Assembly: GCF_029227915.1 (NCBI RefSeq)
Contig: NC_079885.1
Location: 19,665,001 to 19,729,000 of the forward strand
Origin: Hydractinia symbiolongicarpus
Lineage: Eukaryota > Cnidaria > Hydrozoa > Anthoathecata > Hydractiniidae
Reading direction: 5' to 3'
DNA: 64,000 bases
The notes beneath the pieces are model-generated. The model had not been told where the DNA came from. It searched no databases and saw nothing but the letters and a program-made list of their open reading frames with translations. A program made the translations under genes and the position numbers. The stretch's first letter is position 1; the number at the start of each line of letters is the position of its first letter. Of this stretch, positions 52,228 to 63,558 are shown piece after piece.

Positions 52228-52284
<57 letters not shown>
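52211..52284 (+). tRNA. tRNA-Asn(GTT), A copy
   Basis: Matches consensus. Confidence 0.88.
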
Positions 52285-52478
52285 CAATGAACAAATACTT
52301 CGATCAGATGAAACAGATAGTGCTACCACTGCTTATGATTCCTAATGTCACGATAATTGTAAAAGCAACGGTAGTTTTAGTCTTGAAACTACGTTTACCT
52401 GCATAGTCAGATATGGTGTTAAAAACATTGAAATTAAATTAGCTAACTAGTAAATAGGGATACTTCAGTATGTTTCGT

Positions 52479-52552
52479 GCCTTCGTGTCTCAATTTGTTG
52501 GCGCGTTCGGCTGTTAACGGAAAGATTGGTGGTTCAAGCCCACCCGGGGAAG
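52479..52552 (+). pseudogene. tRNA-Asn-like, B copy, GCCTTCG class
   Basis: GCCTTCGTGTCTCAATTTG destroys acceptor and D stems and box A; see also 54624, 56235, 57847, 63216. Confidence 0.75.
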
Positions 52553-52747
52553 CGATGAACAAGTATGTCCATCAGAAAAATCAGAGAGTGCTATCACTGC
52601 CTCTTATTCCTAATGTCACGTTAACTGTAAGAGCAACGGTAGTGTTACTGTTGTAGCCATGTTTACTGGCATCATCAGATGTGCTATTAGAAATAAATGA
52701 AAGTAAATGTTTCAACTTGTAAATAGGGAAACTTCAGTAAGTTTCAT

Positions 52748-52764
52748 GTCTCCGTGGCGCAATT

Positions 52765-52821
<57 letters not shown>
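52748..52821 (+). tRNA. tRNA-Asn(GTT), A copy
   Basis: Matches consensus; 3' flank GCAATAAAC. Confidence 0.88.
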
Positions 52822-53015
52822 CAATAAACAAATACTTCGATGAGATGAAACAGTTAGTGCTACCACTGCTTATGATTCCCAATGTCACGATAATTGTAAA
52901 AGCAACGGTAGTTTTAGTCTTGAAACTACGTTTACCTGCATAGTCAGATGTGGTGTTAAAAACATTGAAATTGAATTAGCTAACTAGTAAATAGGAATAC
53001 ATCAGTATGTTTCGT

Positions 53016-53056
53016 GTCTTAGTGCCGCAATTGGTTGGCGCGTTCGGCTGTTAACG

Positions 53057-53087
<31 letters not shown>

Positions 53088-53089
53088 GG
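53016..53089 (+). pseudogene. tRNA-Asn-like, B copy
   Basis: GTCTTAG 5' end; GGTTGGCGCG. Confidence 0.75.
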
Positions 53090-53284
53090 CGATGAACAAA
53101 TATGTCCATCAGAAGAATCAGAGAGTGCTATCACTGCCTCTTATTCCTAATGTCACGTTAACTGTAAGAGCAGCGGTAGTGTTACTCTTGTAGCCATGTT
53201 TACTGGTATCATCAGATGTGCTATTAAAAATAAATGAAAGTAAATGAGCCAAATTGTAAATAGGGAAACTTCAGTAAGTTTCAT

Positions 53285-53301
53285 TACTCCGTGGCGCAAT
53301 T

Positions 53302-53345
<44 letters not shown>

Positions 53346-53358
53346 GCACCCGGGGACG
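53285..53358 (+). tRNA. tRNA-Asn(GTT), A copy, impaired
   Basis: 5' end TACTCCG loses two acceptor pairs; AAGCGCACC T stem as at 51674. Confidence 0.65.
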
Positions 53359-53552
53359 CAATGAACAAATACTTCGATCAGATGAAACAGATAGTGCTAC
53401 CACTGCTTATGATTCCTAATGTGATGATAATTGTAAAAGCAACGGCAGTTTTTGTCTTGAAACTACGTTTACCTGCATAGTCAGATGTGGTGTTAAAAAC
53501 ATTGAAATTGAATTAGCTAGCTAGTAAATAGGGATATTTCAGTATGCTTCGT

Positions 53553-53626
53553 GTCTTAGTGCCGCATTTAGTTAGCGCGTTTGGCTGTTAACGGAAAGGT
53601 TGTTGGTTCAAGCCCACCCGGGGAGG
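53553..53626 (+). pseudogene. tRNA-Asn-like, B copy
   Basis: GTCTTAG 5' end; CATTTAGTTAG D loop; TTTGG anticodon stem. Confidence 0.75.
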
Positions 53627-53820
53627 CGATAAACAAATATGTCCATCAGAAGAATCAGAGAGTGCTATCACTGCCTCTTATTCCTAATGTCACGTTAACT
53701 GTAAGAGCAACGGTAGTGTTACTCTTGTAGCCATGTTTACTGGCATCATCAGATGTGCTATTAAAATAAATGAAAGTAATTGAGTCAACTTGTAAATAGG
53801 GAAACTTCAGTAATTTTCAT

Positions 53821-53894
53821 GTGTCCGTGGAGCAATTGGTTAGCGCCTTCGGCTGTTGACCGAAAGGTTGGTGGCTCAAGCCCATCCGGGGACG
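53821..53894 (+). tRNA. tRNA-Asn(GTT), A copy, impaired
   Basis: GTGTCCG, GGAGC D stem, A37 to G (CTGTTGA), GGTGGCTCAAGCCCATC T arm: the most diverged A copy. Confidence 0.6.
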
Positions 53895-54088
53895 CAATGA
53901 ACAAATACTTCGATCAGATGAAACAGATAGTGCTACCACTGCTTATGATTCCTAATGTCACGATAATTGTAAAAGCAACGGTAGTTTTAGTCTTGAAACT
54001 ACGTTTACCTGCATAGTCAGATGTGGTGTTAAAAACATTGAAATTGAATTAGCTAACTAGTAAATAGGGATACTTCAGTATGTTTCGT

Positions 54089-54129
54089 GTCTCCGTGCCG
54101 CAATTGGTTAGCGCTTTCGGCTTTGAACG

Positions 54130-54160
<31 letters not shown>

Positions 54161-54162
54161 AG
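54089..54162 (+). pseudogene. tRNA-Asn-like, B copy
   Basis: GGCTTTGAACGG: anticodon sequence itself altered. Confidence 0.72.
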
Positions 54163-54355
54163 CGATGAACAAGTATGTCCATCAGAAAAATCAGAGACTG
54201 CTATCACTGCCTCTTATTCCTAATGTCACGTTAACTGTAAGAGCAACGGTAGTGTTACACTTGTAGCCATGTCTACTGGGATCATCAGATGTGCTATTAA
54301 AAATAAATGAAAGTAAATGAACAACTTGTAAATAGGGAAACTTCAGTAAATTCAT

Positions 54356-54372
54356 GTCTCCGTGGCGTAATT

Positions 54373-54405
<33 letters not shown>

Positions 54406-54429
54406 ATGGTTCAAGCCCACCCGGGGACG
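54356..54429 (+). tRNA. tRNA-Asn(GTT), A copy
   Basis: GGCGTAATTGG and GGTTGATGG; shortened 5' flank (AGTAAATTCAT). Confidence 0.75.
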
Positions 54430-54623
54430 CAATAAACAAATACTTCCATCAGATGAAAGAGATAGCGCTACCACTGCTTATGATTCCTAATGACACGATA
54501 ATTGTAAAAGCAACGGTAGTTTTAGTCTTAAAACTACGTTTACCTGCATAGTCAGATATGGTGTTAAAAACATTGAAATTGAATTAGCTAACTAGTAAAT
54601 AGGGATACATCAGTATGTTTTGT

Positions 54624-54664
54624 GCCTTCGTGTCTCAATTTGTTGGCGCGTTCGGCTGTTAACG

Positions 54665-54695
<31 letters not shown>

Positions 54696-54697
54696 AG
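54624..54697 (+). pseudogene. tRNA-Asn-like, B copy, GCCTTCG class
   Basis: 2,145 bp (four units) after the first member of the class. Confidence 0.75.
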
Positions 54698-54892
54698 CGA
54701 TGAACAAGTATGTCCATCAGAAAAATCAGAGAGTGCTATCTCTGCCTCTTATTCCTAGTGTCACGTTAACTGTAAGAGCAAGGGTAGTGTTACTGTTGCA
54801 GCCATGTTTACTGGCATCATCAGATGTGCTATTAGAAATAAATGAAAGTAAATGTGTCAACTTGTAAATAGGGAAACTTCAGTAAGTTTCAT

Positions 54893-54931
54893 GTCTCCGT
54901 GGCGCAATTGGTTAGCGCGTTCGGCTGTTAT

Positions 54932-54966
<35 letters not shown>
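54893..54966 (+). tRNA. tRNA-Asn(GTT), A copy, TTATCCG variant
   Basis: A38 is T (CTGTTATCCG); stems intact. Confidence 0.83.
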
Positions 54967-55160
54967 CAATGAAGAAATTCTTTGATCAGATGAAACAGAT
55001 AGTGCTACCACTGCTTATGATTCCTAATGTCACGATAATTGTAAAAGCAACGGTAGTTTTAGTCTTGAAACAACGTTTACCTGCATAGTCAGATGTGGTG
55101 TTAAAAACATTGAAATTGAATTAGCTAACTAGTAAATAGGGATACTTCAGTATGTTTCGT

Positions 55161-55201
55161 GTCTCCGTGCCGCAATTGGTTAGCACGTTCGGCTGTTAAC
55201 T

Positions 55202-55232
<31 letters not shown>

Positions 55233-55234
55233 AG
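55161..55234 (+). pseudogene. tRNA-Asn-like, B copy
   Basis: GCACGTTCGG and TTAACTGAA. Confidence 0.75.
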
Positions 55235-55429
55235 CGATGAACAAATATGTCCATCAGAAGAATCAGAGAGTGCTATCACTGCCTCTTATTCCTAATGTCA
55301 CGTTAACTGTAAAAGCAACGGTAGTGTTACTCTTGTAGCCATGTTTACTGGCATCATCAGATGTTCTATTAAAAATAAATGAAAGTAAATGAGCCAACTT
55401 GTAAATAGGGAAACTTCAGTAAGTTTCAT

Positions 55430-55470
55430 GTCTCCGTGGCGCAATTCGTTAGCGCGTTCGGCTGTTAACT

Positions 55471-55503
<33 letters not shown>
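55430..55503 (+). tRNA. tRNA-Asn(GTT), A copy
   Basis: AATTCGTTAGC D loop (one conserved G of the GG pair lost); TTAACTGAA. Confidence 0.75.
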
Positions 55504-55697
55504 CAATGAACAAATACTTCCATCAGATGAAACAGATAGCGCTACCACTGCTTATGATTCCTAATGACACGATAATTGTAAAAGCAACGGTAGTTTTAGT
55601 CTTGAAACAACGTTTACCTGCATAGTCAGATATGGTGTTAAAAACATTGAAATTGAATTAGCTAACTAGTAAATAGGGATACTTCAGTATGTTTCGT

Positions 55698-55738
55698 GTC
55701 TCCGTGCCGCAATTGGTTAGCGCGTTCGGCTGTTAACT

Positions 55739-55769
<31 letters not shown>

Positions 55770-55771
55770 AG
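55698..55771 (+). pseudogene. tRNA-Asn-like, B copy
   Basis: TTAACTGAA variant gives a wobble instead of the usual G-G clash; C10 remains. Confidence 0.72.
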
Positions 55772-55966
55772 CGATGAACAAATATGTCCATCAGAAGAAT
55801 CAGAGAGTGCTATCACTGCCTCTTATTCCTAATGTCACGTTAACTGTAAAAGCAACGGTAGTGTTACTCTTGTAGCCATGTTTACTGGCATCATCAGATG
55901 TTCTATTAAAAATAAATGAAAGTAAATGAGCCAACTTGTAAATAGGGAAACTTCAGTAAGTTTCAT

Positions 55967-55984
55967 GTCTCCGTGGCGCAATTC

Positions 55985-56040
<56 letters not shown>
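55967..56040 (+). tRNA. tRNA-Asn(GTT), A copy
   Basis: AATTCGTTAGC D loop as at 55430, otherwise consensus. Confidence 0.8.
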
Positions 56041-56234
56041 CAATGAACAAATACTTCGATCAGATGAAACAGATAGTGCTGCCACTGCTTATGATTCCTA
56101 ATGACACGATAATTGTAAAAGCAACGGTAGTTTCAGTCTTGAAACAACGTTTACCTGCATAGTCAGATATGGTGTTAAAAACATTGAAATTAAATTAGCT
56201 AACTAGTAAAAAGGGATACTTCAGTATGTTTTGC

Positions 56235-56275
56235 GCCTTCGTGTCTCAATTTGTTGGCGCGTTCGGCTGTTAACG

Positions 56276-56306
<31 letters not shown>

Positions 56307-56308
56307 AG
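56235..56308 (+). pseudogene. tRNA-Asn-like, B copy, GCCTTCG class
   Basis: 1,611 bp (three units) after the previous member. Confidence 0.75.
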
Positions 56309-56503
56309 CGATGAACAAGTATGTCCATCAGAAAAATCAGAGAGTGCTATCACTGCCTCTTATTCCTAATGTCACGTTAACTGTAAGAGCAACGGTAGTG
56401 TTACTGTTGTAGCCATGTTTACTGGCATCATCAGATGTGCTATTAGAAATAAATGAAAGTAAATGTGTCAACTTGTAAATAGGGAAACTTCAGTAAGTTT
56501 CAT

Positions 56504-56577
56504 GTCTCCGTGGCGCAATTGGTTAGCGCGTTCGGCTGTTATCCGAAAGGTTGGTGGTTCAAGCCAACCCGGGGACG
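56504..56577 (+). tRNA. tRNA-Asn(GTT), A copy, TTATCCG variant
   Basis: Also AAGCCAACCCGG in the T stem. Confidence 0.78.
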
Positions 56578-56771
56578 CAATGAAGAAATTCTTTGATCAG
56601 ATGAAACAGATAGTGCTACCACTGCTTATGATTCCTAATGTCACGATAATTGTAAAAGCAACGGTAGTTTTAGTCTTGAAACTACGTTTACCTGCATAGT
56701 CAGATGTGGTGGTAAAAACATTGAAATTGAATTAGGTAACTAGTAAATAGGGATACTTTAGTATGTTTCGT

Positions 56772-56845
56772 TTCTCCGTGCCGCAATTGGTTAGCGCGTT
56801 CGGTTGTTAACGGAAAGGTTGGTGGTTCAAACCCACCCGGGGAAG
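56772..56845 (+). pseudogene. tRNA-Asn-like, B copy
   Basis: G1 is T (TTCTCCG); TTCGGTTG; TTCAAACCC T loop. Confidence 0.75.
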
Positions 56846-57040
56846 CGATGAACAAATATGTCCATCAGAAGAATCAGAGAGTGCTATCACTGCCTCTTAT
56901 TCCTAAAGTCACGTTAACTGTAAGAGCAACGGTAGTGTTACACTTGTAGCCATGTCTATTGGCATCATCAGATGTGCTATTAAAAATAAATGAAAGTAAA
57001 TGAGCCAACTTGTAAATAGGGAAACTTCAGTAAGTTTCAT

Positions 57041-57114
57041 GTCTCCGTGGCGCAATTGGTTAGCGCCTTCGGCTGTTATCCGAAATGTTGGTGGTTCAAG
57101 CCCACCCGGGGACG
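57041..57114 (+). tRNA. tRNA-Asn(GTT), A copy, TTATCCG variant
   Basis: GCGCCTTCGG and GAAATGTTGG in addition. Confidence 0.76.
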
Positions 57115-57308
57115 CAATGAACAAATTCTTTGATCAGATGAAACAGATAGTGCTACCACTGCTTATGATTCCTAATGTCACGATAATTGTAAAAGTAACG
57201 GTAGTTTTAGTCTTGAAACTACGTTTACCTGCATAGTCAGATATGGTGTTAAAAACATTGAAATTGAATTAGCTAACTAGTAAATAGGGATACTTCAGTA
57301 TGTTTCGT

Positions 57309-57382
57309 GTCTCCGTGCCGCTGTTGGTTAGCGCGTTCGCCTGTTAACTGAAAGGTTGGTGGTTCAAGCCCAACCGGGGAAG
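57309..57382 (+). pseudogene. tRNA-Asn-like, B copy
   Basis: GCCGCTGTTGG D arm; TTCGCCTGTTAACTG; CCCAACCGG. Confidence 0.75.
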
Positions 57383-57578
57383 CGATGAACAAATATGTCC
57401 ATCAGAAGAATCAGAGAGTGCTATCACTGCCTCTTATTCCTAATGTCACGTTAACTGTAAAAGCAACGGTAGTGTTACTCTTGTAGCCATGTTTACTGGC
57501 ATCATCAGATGTTCTATTAAAAATAAATGAAAGTAAATGAGCCAACTTGTAAATAGGGAAACTTCAGTAGGGTTTCAT

Positions 57579-57595
57579 GTCTCCGTGGCGCAATT

Positions 57596-57640
<45 letters not shown>

Positions 57641-57652
57641 TACCCGGGGACG
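57579..57652 (+). tRNA. tRNA-Asn(GTT), A copy
   Basis: AAGCCTACCC T stem; the downstream T4 run is lost here (GGTACTGTTAGTC). Confidence 0.8.
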
Positions 57653-57846
57653 CAATGAACAAATACTTCGATCAGATGAAACAGATAGTGCTACCACTGC
57701 TTATGATTCCTAATGTCACGATAATTGTAAAAGCAACGGTACTGTTAGTCTTGAAACTACGTTTACCTGCATAGTCAGATATGGTGTTAAAAACATTGAA
57801 ATTGAATTAGCTAACTAGTAAATAGAGATACTTCAGTATGTTTCGT

Positions 57847-57887
57847 GCCTTCGTGTCTCAATTTGTTGGCGGGTTGGGCTGTTAACG

Positions 57888-57918
<31 letters not shown>

Positions 57919-57920
57919 AG
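57847..57920 (+). pseudogene. tRNA-Asn-like, B copy, GCCTTCG class
   Basis: 1,612 bp (three units) after the previous member; GGCGGGTTGGGC. Confidence 0.75.
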
Positions 57921-58115
57921 CGATGAACAAGTATGTCCATCAGAAAAATCAGAGAGTGCTATCACTGCCTCTTATTTTTAATGTCACGTTAACTGTAAGA
58001 GCAACGGTAGTGTTACTGTTGTAGCCATGTTTACTGGCATCATCAGATGTGCTATTAGAAATAAATGAAAGTAAATGTGTCAACTTGTAAATAGGGAAAC
58101 TTCAGTAAGTTTCAT

Positions 58116-58132
58116 GTCTCCGTGGCGCAATT

Positions 58133-58181
<49 letters not shown>

Positions 58182-58189
58182 TGGGGACG
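58116..58189 (+). tRNA. tRNA-Asn(GTT), A copy
   Basis: CCACCTGGGGAC: C66 is T. Confidence 0.83.
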
Positions 58190-58383
58190 CAATGAACAAA
58201 TAGCTCGATCAGATGAAACAGATAGTGCTACCACTGCTTATGATTCCTAATGTCACGATAATTGTAAAAGCAACGGTACTTTTAGTCTTGAAACTACGTT
58301 TACCTGCATAGTCAGATGTGGTGTTAAAAACATTGAAATTGAATTAGGTAACTAGTAAATAGGGATACTTTAGTATGTTTCGT

Positions 58384-58457
58384 GTCTCCGTGCCGCAATT
58401 GGTTAGCGCGTTCGGTTGTTAACGGAAAGGTTGGTGGTTCAAACCCACCCGGGGAAG
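58384..58457 (+). pseudogene. tRNA-Asn-like, B copy
   Basis: TTCGGTTG and TTCAAACCC subtype. Confidence 0.75.
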
Positions 58458-58652
58458 CGATGAACAAATATGTCCATCAGAAGAATCAGAGAGTGCTATC
58501 ACTGCCTCTTATTCCCAAAGTCACGTTAACTGTAAGAGCAACGGTAGTGTTACTTTTGTAGCCATGTCTACTGGCATCATCAGATGTGCTATTAAAAATA
58601 AATGAAAGTAAATGAGCCAACTTGTAAATAGGGAAACTTCAGTAAGTTTCAT

Positions 58653-58669
58653 GTCTCCGTGGCGCAATT

Positions 58670-58717
<48 letters not shown>

Positions 58718-58726
58718 GCGGGGACG
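58653..58726 (+). tRNA. tRNA-Asn(GTT), A copy
   Basis: CCCACGCGGGGAC subtype, shared with 59726 and 61873. Confidence 0.82.
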
Positions 58727-58920
58727 CAATGAACAAATACTTCGATCAGATGAAACAGATAGTGCTACAACTGCTTATGATTCCTAATGTCACGATAATT
58801 GTAAAAGCAACGGTAGTTTTAGTCTTGAAACTACGTTTACCTGCATAGTCAGATGTGGTGTTAAAAACATTGAAATTGAATTAGGTAACTAGTAAATAGG
58901 GATACTTTAGTATGTTTCGT

Positions 58921-58994
58921 TTCTCCGTGCCGCAATTGGTTAGCGCATTCGGTTGTTAACGGAAAGGTTGGTGGTTCAAACCCACCCGGGGAAG
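58921..58994 (+). pseudogene. tRNA-Asn-like, B copy
   Basis: G1 is T; GCGCATTCGGTTG. Confidence 0.75.
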
Positions 58995-59188
58995 CGATGA
59001 ACAAATATGTCCATCAGAAGAATCAGAGAGTGCTATCACTGCCTCTTATTCCTAAAGTCACGTTAACTGTAATAGCAACGGTAGTGTTACACTTGTAGCC
59101 ATGTCTACTGGCATCATCAGATGTGCTATTAAAAATAAATGAAAGTAAATGAGCCAACTTGTAAATAGGGAAACTTCAGTAAAATCAT

Positions 59189-59227
59189 GTCTCCGTGGCG
59201 CAATTGGTTAGCGCGTTCGGCTGTTAT

Positions 59228-59262
<35 letters not shown>
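59189..59262 (+). tRNA. tRNA-Asn(GTT), A copy, TTATCCG variant
   Basis: 5' flank AGTAAAATCAT, shared only with 60799. Confidence 0.83.
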
Positions 59263-59456
59263 CAATGAACAAATTCTTTGATCAGATGAAACAGATAGTG
59301 CCACAACTGCTTATGATTCCTAATGTCACGATAATTGTAAAAGCAACGGTAGTTTTAGTCTTGAAACTACGTTTACCTGCATAGTCAGATGTGGTGTTAA
59401 AAACATTGAAATTGAATTAGCTAACTAGTAAATAGGGATATTTCAGTATGTTTCGT

Positions 59457-59530
59457 GTCTCCGTGCTGCAATTGGTAAGCCCGTTCGGCTGTTAACGGAA
59501 AGGTTGGTGGTTCAAGCCCAAACGGGGAAG
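59457..59530 (+). pseudogene. tRNA-Asn-like, B copy
   Basis: GTGCTGCAATTGGTAAGCCCG. Confidence 0.72.
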
Positions 59531-59725
59531 CGATAAACAGATATGTCCATCAGAAGAATCAGAGAGTGCTATCACTGCCTCTTATTCCTAATGTCACGTT
59601 AACTGTAAGAGCAACGGTAGTGTTACACTTGTAGCCATGTCTACTGGCATCATCAGATGTTCTATTAAAAATAAATGAAAGTAAATGAGCCAACTTGTAA
59701 ATAGGGAAACTTCAGTAAGATTCAT

Positions 59726-59742
59726 GTCTCCGTGGCGCAATT

Positions 59743-59783
<41 letters not shown>

Positions 59784-59799
59784 GGCCCACGCGGGGACG
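59726..59799 (+). tRNA. tRNA-Asn(GTT), A copy
   Basis: TTCAGGCCCACGCGGGG. Confidence 0.8.
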
Positions 59800-59993
59800 C
59801 AATGAACAAATACTTCGATCAGATGAAACAGATAGTGCTACAACTGCTTATGATTCCTAATGTCACGATAATTGTAAAAGCAACGGTAGTTTTAGTCTTG
59901 AAACTACGTTTACCTGCATAGTCAGATGTGGTGTTAAAAACATTGAAATTGAATTAGCTAACTAGTAAATAGGGATATTTCAGTATGTTTCGT

Positions 59994-60067
59994 GTCTCCG
60001 TGCCCCAATTGGTAAGCGCGTTCCGTTGTTAACGGAAAGGTTGGTGGTTCAAGCCCAAACGGGGAAG
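59994..60067 (+). pseudogene. tRNA-Asn-like, B copy
   Basis: GCCCCAATTGGTAAGC; TTCCGTTG. Confidence 0.75.
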
Positions 60068-60262
60068 CGATGAACAGATATGTCCATCAGAAGAATCAGA
60101 GAGTGCTATCACTGCCTCTTATTCCTAATGTCACGTTATTTGTAGGAGCAACGGTAGTGTTACTCTTGTAGCCATGTTTACTGGCATCATCAGATGTGCT
60201 ATTAAAAATAAATGAAAGTAAATAAGCGAACTTTTAAATAGGGAAACTTCAGTAAGTTTCAT

Positions 60263-60279
60263 GTCTCCGTGGCGCAATT

Positions 60280-60336
<57 letters not shown>
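60263..60336 (+). tRNA. tRNA-Asn(GTT), A copy
   Basis: Matches consensus; 5' flank AACTTTTAAATAGG, shared with 51674 and 61336. Confidence 0.88.
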
Positions 60337-60530
60337 CAATGAACAAATACTTCGATCAGATGAAACAGATAGTGCTACCACTGCTTATGATTCCTAATGT
60401 CACGATAATTGTAAAAGCAACGGTACTTTTAGTCTTGAAACTACGTTTACCTGCATAGTCAGATGTGGTGTTAAAAACATTGAAATTGAATTAGGTAACT
60501 AGTAAATAGGGATACTTTAGTATGTTTCGT

Positions 60531-60604
60531 GTCTCCGTGCCGCAATTGGTTAGCGCGTTCGGTTGTTAACGGAAAGGTTGGTGGTTCAAACTCATCCGGG
60601 GAAG
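60531..60604 (+). pseudogene. tRNA-Asn-like, B copy
   Basis: TTCGGTTG; TTCAAACTCATCC T arm. Confidence 0.75.
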
Positions 60605-60798
60605 CGATGAACAAATATGTCCATCAGAAGAATCAGAGAGTGCTATCACTGCCTGTTATTCCTAAAGTCACGTTAACTGTAAGAGCAACGGTAGTGTTAC
60701 ACTTGTAGCCATGTCTACCGGCATCATCAGATGTGCTATTAAAAATAAATGAAAGTAAATGAGCCAACTTGTAAATAGGGAAACTTCAGTAAAATCAT

Positions 60799-60837
60799 GT
60801 CTCCGTGGCGCAATTGGTTAGCGCGTTCGGCTGTTAT

Positions 60838-60872
<35 letters not shown>
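60799..60872 (+). tRNA. tRNA-Asn(GTT), A copy, TTATCCG variant
   Basis: Three units after 59189, with the same 5' flank. Confidence 0.83.
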
Positions 60873-61066
60873 CAATGAACAAATTCTTTGATCAGATGAA
60901 ACAGATAGTGCTACAACTGCTTATGATTCCTAATGTCACGATAATTGTAAAAGCAACGGTAGTTTTAGTCTTAAAACTACGTTTACCTGCATAGTCAGAT
61001 GTGGTGTTAAAAACATTGAAATTGAATTAGCTAACTAGTAAATAGGGATATTTCAGTATGTTTCGT

Positions 61067-61140
61067 GTCTCCGTGCCGCAATTGGTAAGCGCGTTCGGCT
61101 GTTAACGGAAAGGTTGGTGGTTCAAGCCCAAACGGGGAAG
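61067..61140 (+). pseudogene. tRNA-Asn-like, B copy
   Basis: GGTAAGCGCG; CCCAAACGGGG, shared with 59457 and 59994. Confidence 0.75.
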
Positions 61141-61335
61141 CGATGAACAGATATGTCCATCAGAAGAATCAGAGAGTGCTATCACTGCCTCTTATTCCTA
61201 ATGTCACGTTATTTGTAAGAGCAACGGTAGTGTTACTCTTGTAGCCATGTTTACTGGCATCATCCGATGTGCTATTAAAAATAAAGGAAAGTAAATAAGC
61301 CAACTTTTAAATAGGGAAACTTCAGTAAGTTTCAT

Positions 61336-61352
61336 GTCTCCGTGGCGCAATT

Positions 61353-61397
<45 letters not shown>

Positions 61398-61409
61398 AAC
61401 CCGGGGACG
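61336..61409 (+). tRNA. tRNA-Asn(GTT), A copy
   Basis: AAGCCAACCCGG T stem. Confidence 0.82.
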
Positions 61410-61603
61410 CAATGAACAAATACTTCGATCAGATGAAACAGATAGTGCTACCACTGCTTATGATTCCTAATGTCACGATAATTGTAAAAGCAACGGTACT
61501 TTTAGTCTTAAAACTACGTTTACCTGCATAGTCAGATGTGGTGTTAAAAACATTGAAATTGAATTAGGTAACTAGTAAATAGGGATACTTTAGTATGTTT
61601 GGT

Positions 61604-61677
61604 GTCTCCGTGCCGCAATTGGTTAGCGCGTTCGGTTGTTAACGGAAAGGTTGGTGGTTCAAACCCACCCGGGGAAG
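61604..61677 (+). pseudogene. tRNA-Asn-like, B copy
   Basis: TTCGGTTG, TTCAAACCC subtype. Confidence 0.75.
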
Positions 61678-61872
61678 CGATGAACAAATATGTCCATCAG
61701 AAGAATCAGAGAGTGCTATCACTGCCTCTTATTCCTAAAGTCACGATAACTGTAAGAGCAACGGTAGTGTTACACTTGTAGCCATGTCTATTGGCATCAT
61801 CAGATGTGCTATTAAAAATAAATGAAAGTAAATGAGCCAACTTGTAAATAGGGAAACTTCAGTAGGTTTCAT

Positions 61873-61946
61873 GTCTCCGTGGTGCATTTGGTTAGTGCGT
61901 TCGGCTGTTAACCAAAAGGTTGGTGTTTCAAGCCCACGCGGAGACG
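61873..61946 (+). tRNA. tRNA-Asn(GTT), A copy, impaired
   Basis: GGTGCATTTGGTTAGTGCG, AACCAAAAGG, GGTGTTTCAAG and CACGCGGAGACG. Confidence 0.62.
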
Positions 61947-62140
61947 CAATGAACAAATACTTCGATCAGATGAAACAGATAGTGCTACAACTGCTTATGA
62001 TTCCTAATGTCACGATAATTGTAAAAGCAACGGTAGTTTTAGTCTTGAAACTACGTTTACCTGCATAGTCAGATGTGGTGTTAAAAACATTGAAATTGAA
62101 TTAGCTAACTAGTAAATAGGGATACTTCAGTATGTTTCGT

Positions 62141-62214
62141 GTCTCCGTGCCGCAATTGGTTAGCGCGTTCGCCTGTTAACTGAAAGGTTGGTGGTTCAAG
62201 CCCACGCGGGGAAG
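62141..62214 (+). pseudogene. tRNA-Asn-like, B copy
   Basis: TTCGCCTGTTAACTGAA; CCCACGCGGGG. Confidence 0.75.
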
Positions 62215-62409
62215 CGATGAACAAATATGTCCATCAGAAGAATCAGAGAGTGCTATCACCGCCTCTTATTCCTAATGTCACGTTAACTGTAAAAGCAACG
62301 GTAGCGTTACTCTTGTAGCCATGTTTACTAGCATCATCAGATGTTCTATTAAAAATAAATGAAAGTAAATGAGCCAACTTGTAAATAGGGAAACTTCAGT
62401 AAGTTTCAT

Positions 62410-62483
62410 GTCTCCGTGGCGCAACTGGTTAGCGCGTTCGGCTGTTAACCGAAGGGTTGGTGGTTCAAGCCCACTCGGGGACG
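62410..62483 (+). tRNA. tRNA-Asn(GTT), A copy
   Basis: GGCGCAACTGG, CGAAGGG and CCACTCGGGG; all still pair reasonably. Confidence 0.8.
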
Positions 62484-62678
62484 CAATGAACAAATTCTTT
62501 GATCAGATGAAACAGATAGTGCTACCACTGCTTATGATTCCTAATGTCACGATAATTGTAAAAGCAACGGTAGTTTTAGTCTTTAAACTACGTTTACTTG
62601 CATAGTCAGATGTGGTGTTAAAAACATTGAAATTGAATTAGCTAACTAATAAAAAATGGATACTTCAGTATGTTTCGT

Positions 62679-62752
62679 GTCTCCGTGCCGCAATTGGTTA
62701 ACGCGTTCGCCTGTTAACTGAAAGGTTGGTGGATCAAGCCCACCCGGGGAAG
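62679..62752 (+). pseudogene. tRNA-Asn-like, B copy
   Basis: GGTTAACGCGTTCGCC; box B changed to GGATCAAGCCC. Confidence 0.75.
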
Positions 62753-62947
62753 CGATGAACAAATATGTCCATCAGAAGAATCAGAGAGTGCTATCATTGC
62801 TTCTTATCCCTAATGTCACGTTAACTCTAAAAGCAACGGTAGTGTTACTCTTGTAGCCATGTTTACTGGCATCATCAGATGTTCTATTAAAAATAAATGA
62901 AAGTAAATGAGCCAACTTGTAAATAGGGAAACTTCAGTAACTTTCAT

Positions 62948-62969
62948 GTCTCCGTGGCGCAATTGGTTG

Positions 62970-63016
<47 letters not shown>

Positions 63017-63021
63017 CGACG
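62948..63021 (+). tRNA. tRNA-Asn(GTT), A copy
   Basis: GGTTGGCGCG D arm; CCCGGCGACG. Confidence 0.78.
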
Positions 63022-63215
63022 CAATGAACAAATACTTCCATCAGATGAAACAGATAGCGCTACCACTGCTTATGATTCCTAATGTCACGATAATTGTAAA
63101 AGCAACGGTAGTTTTAGTCTTGAAACTACGTTTACCTGCATAGTCAGATGTGGTGTTAAAAACATTGAAATTGAATTAGCTAACTAGTAAATAGGGATAC
63201 TTCAGTATGTTTCGT

Positions 63216-63256
63216 GCCTTCGTGTCTCAATTTGTTGGCGCGTTCGGCTGTTAACG

Positions 63257-63287
<31 letters not shown>

Positions 63288-63289
63288 AG
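63216..63289 (+). pseudogene. tRNA-Asn-like, B copy, GCCTTCG class
   Basis: 5,369 bp (ten units) after the previous member. Confidence 0.75.
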
Positions 63290-63484
63290 CGATGAACAAG
63301 TATGTCCATCAGAAAAATCAGAGAGTGCTATCACTGCCTCTTATTCCTAATGTCACGTTAACTGTAAGAGCAACGGTAGTGTTACTGTTGTAGCCATGTT
63401 TACTGGCATCATCAGATGTGCTATTAGAAATAAATGAAAGTAAATGTGTCAACTTGTAAATAGGGAAACTTCAGTATGTTTCAT

Positions 63485-63510
63485 GTCTCCGTGGCGCAAT
63501 TGGTTAGCGT

Positions 63511-63558
<48 letters not shown>
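63485..63558 (+). tRNA. tRNA-Asn(GTT), A copy
   Basis: GCGTGTTCGG, otherwise consensus; last full A copy before the window edge. Confidence 0.83.
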
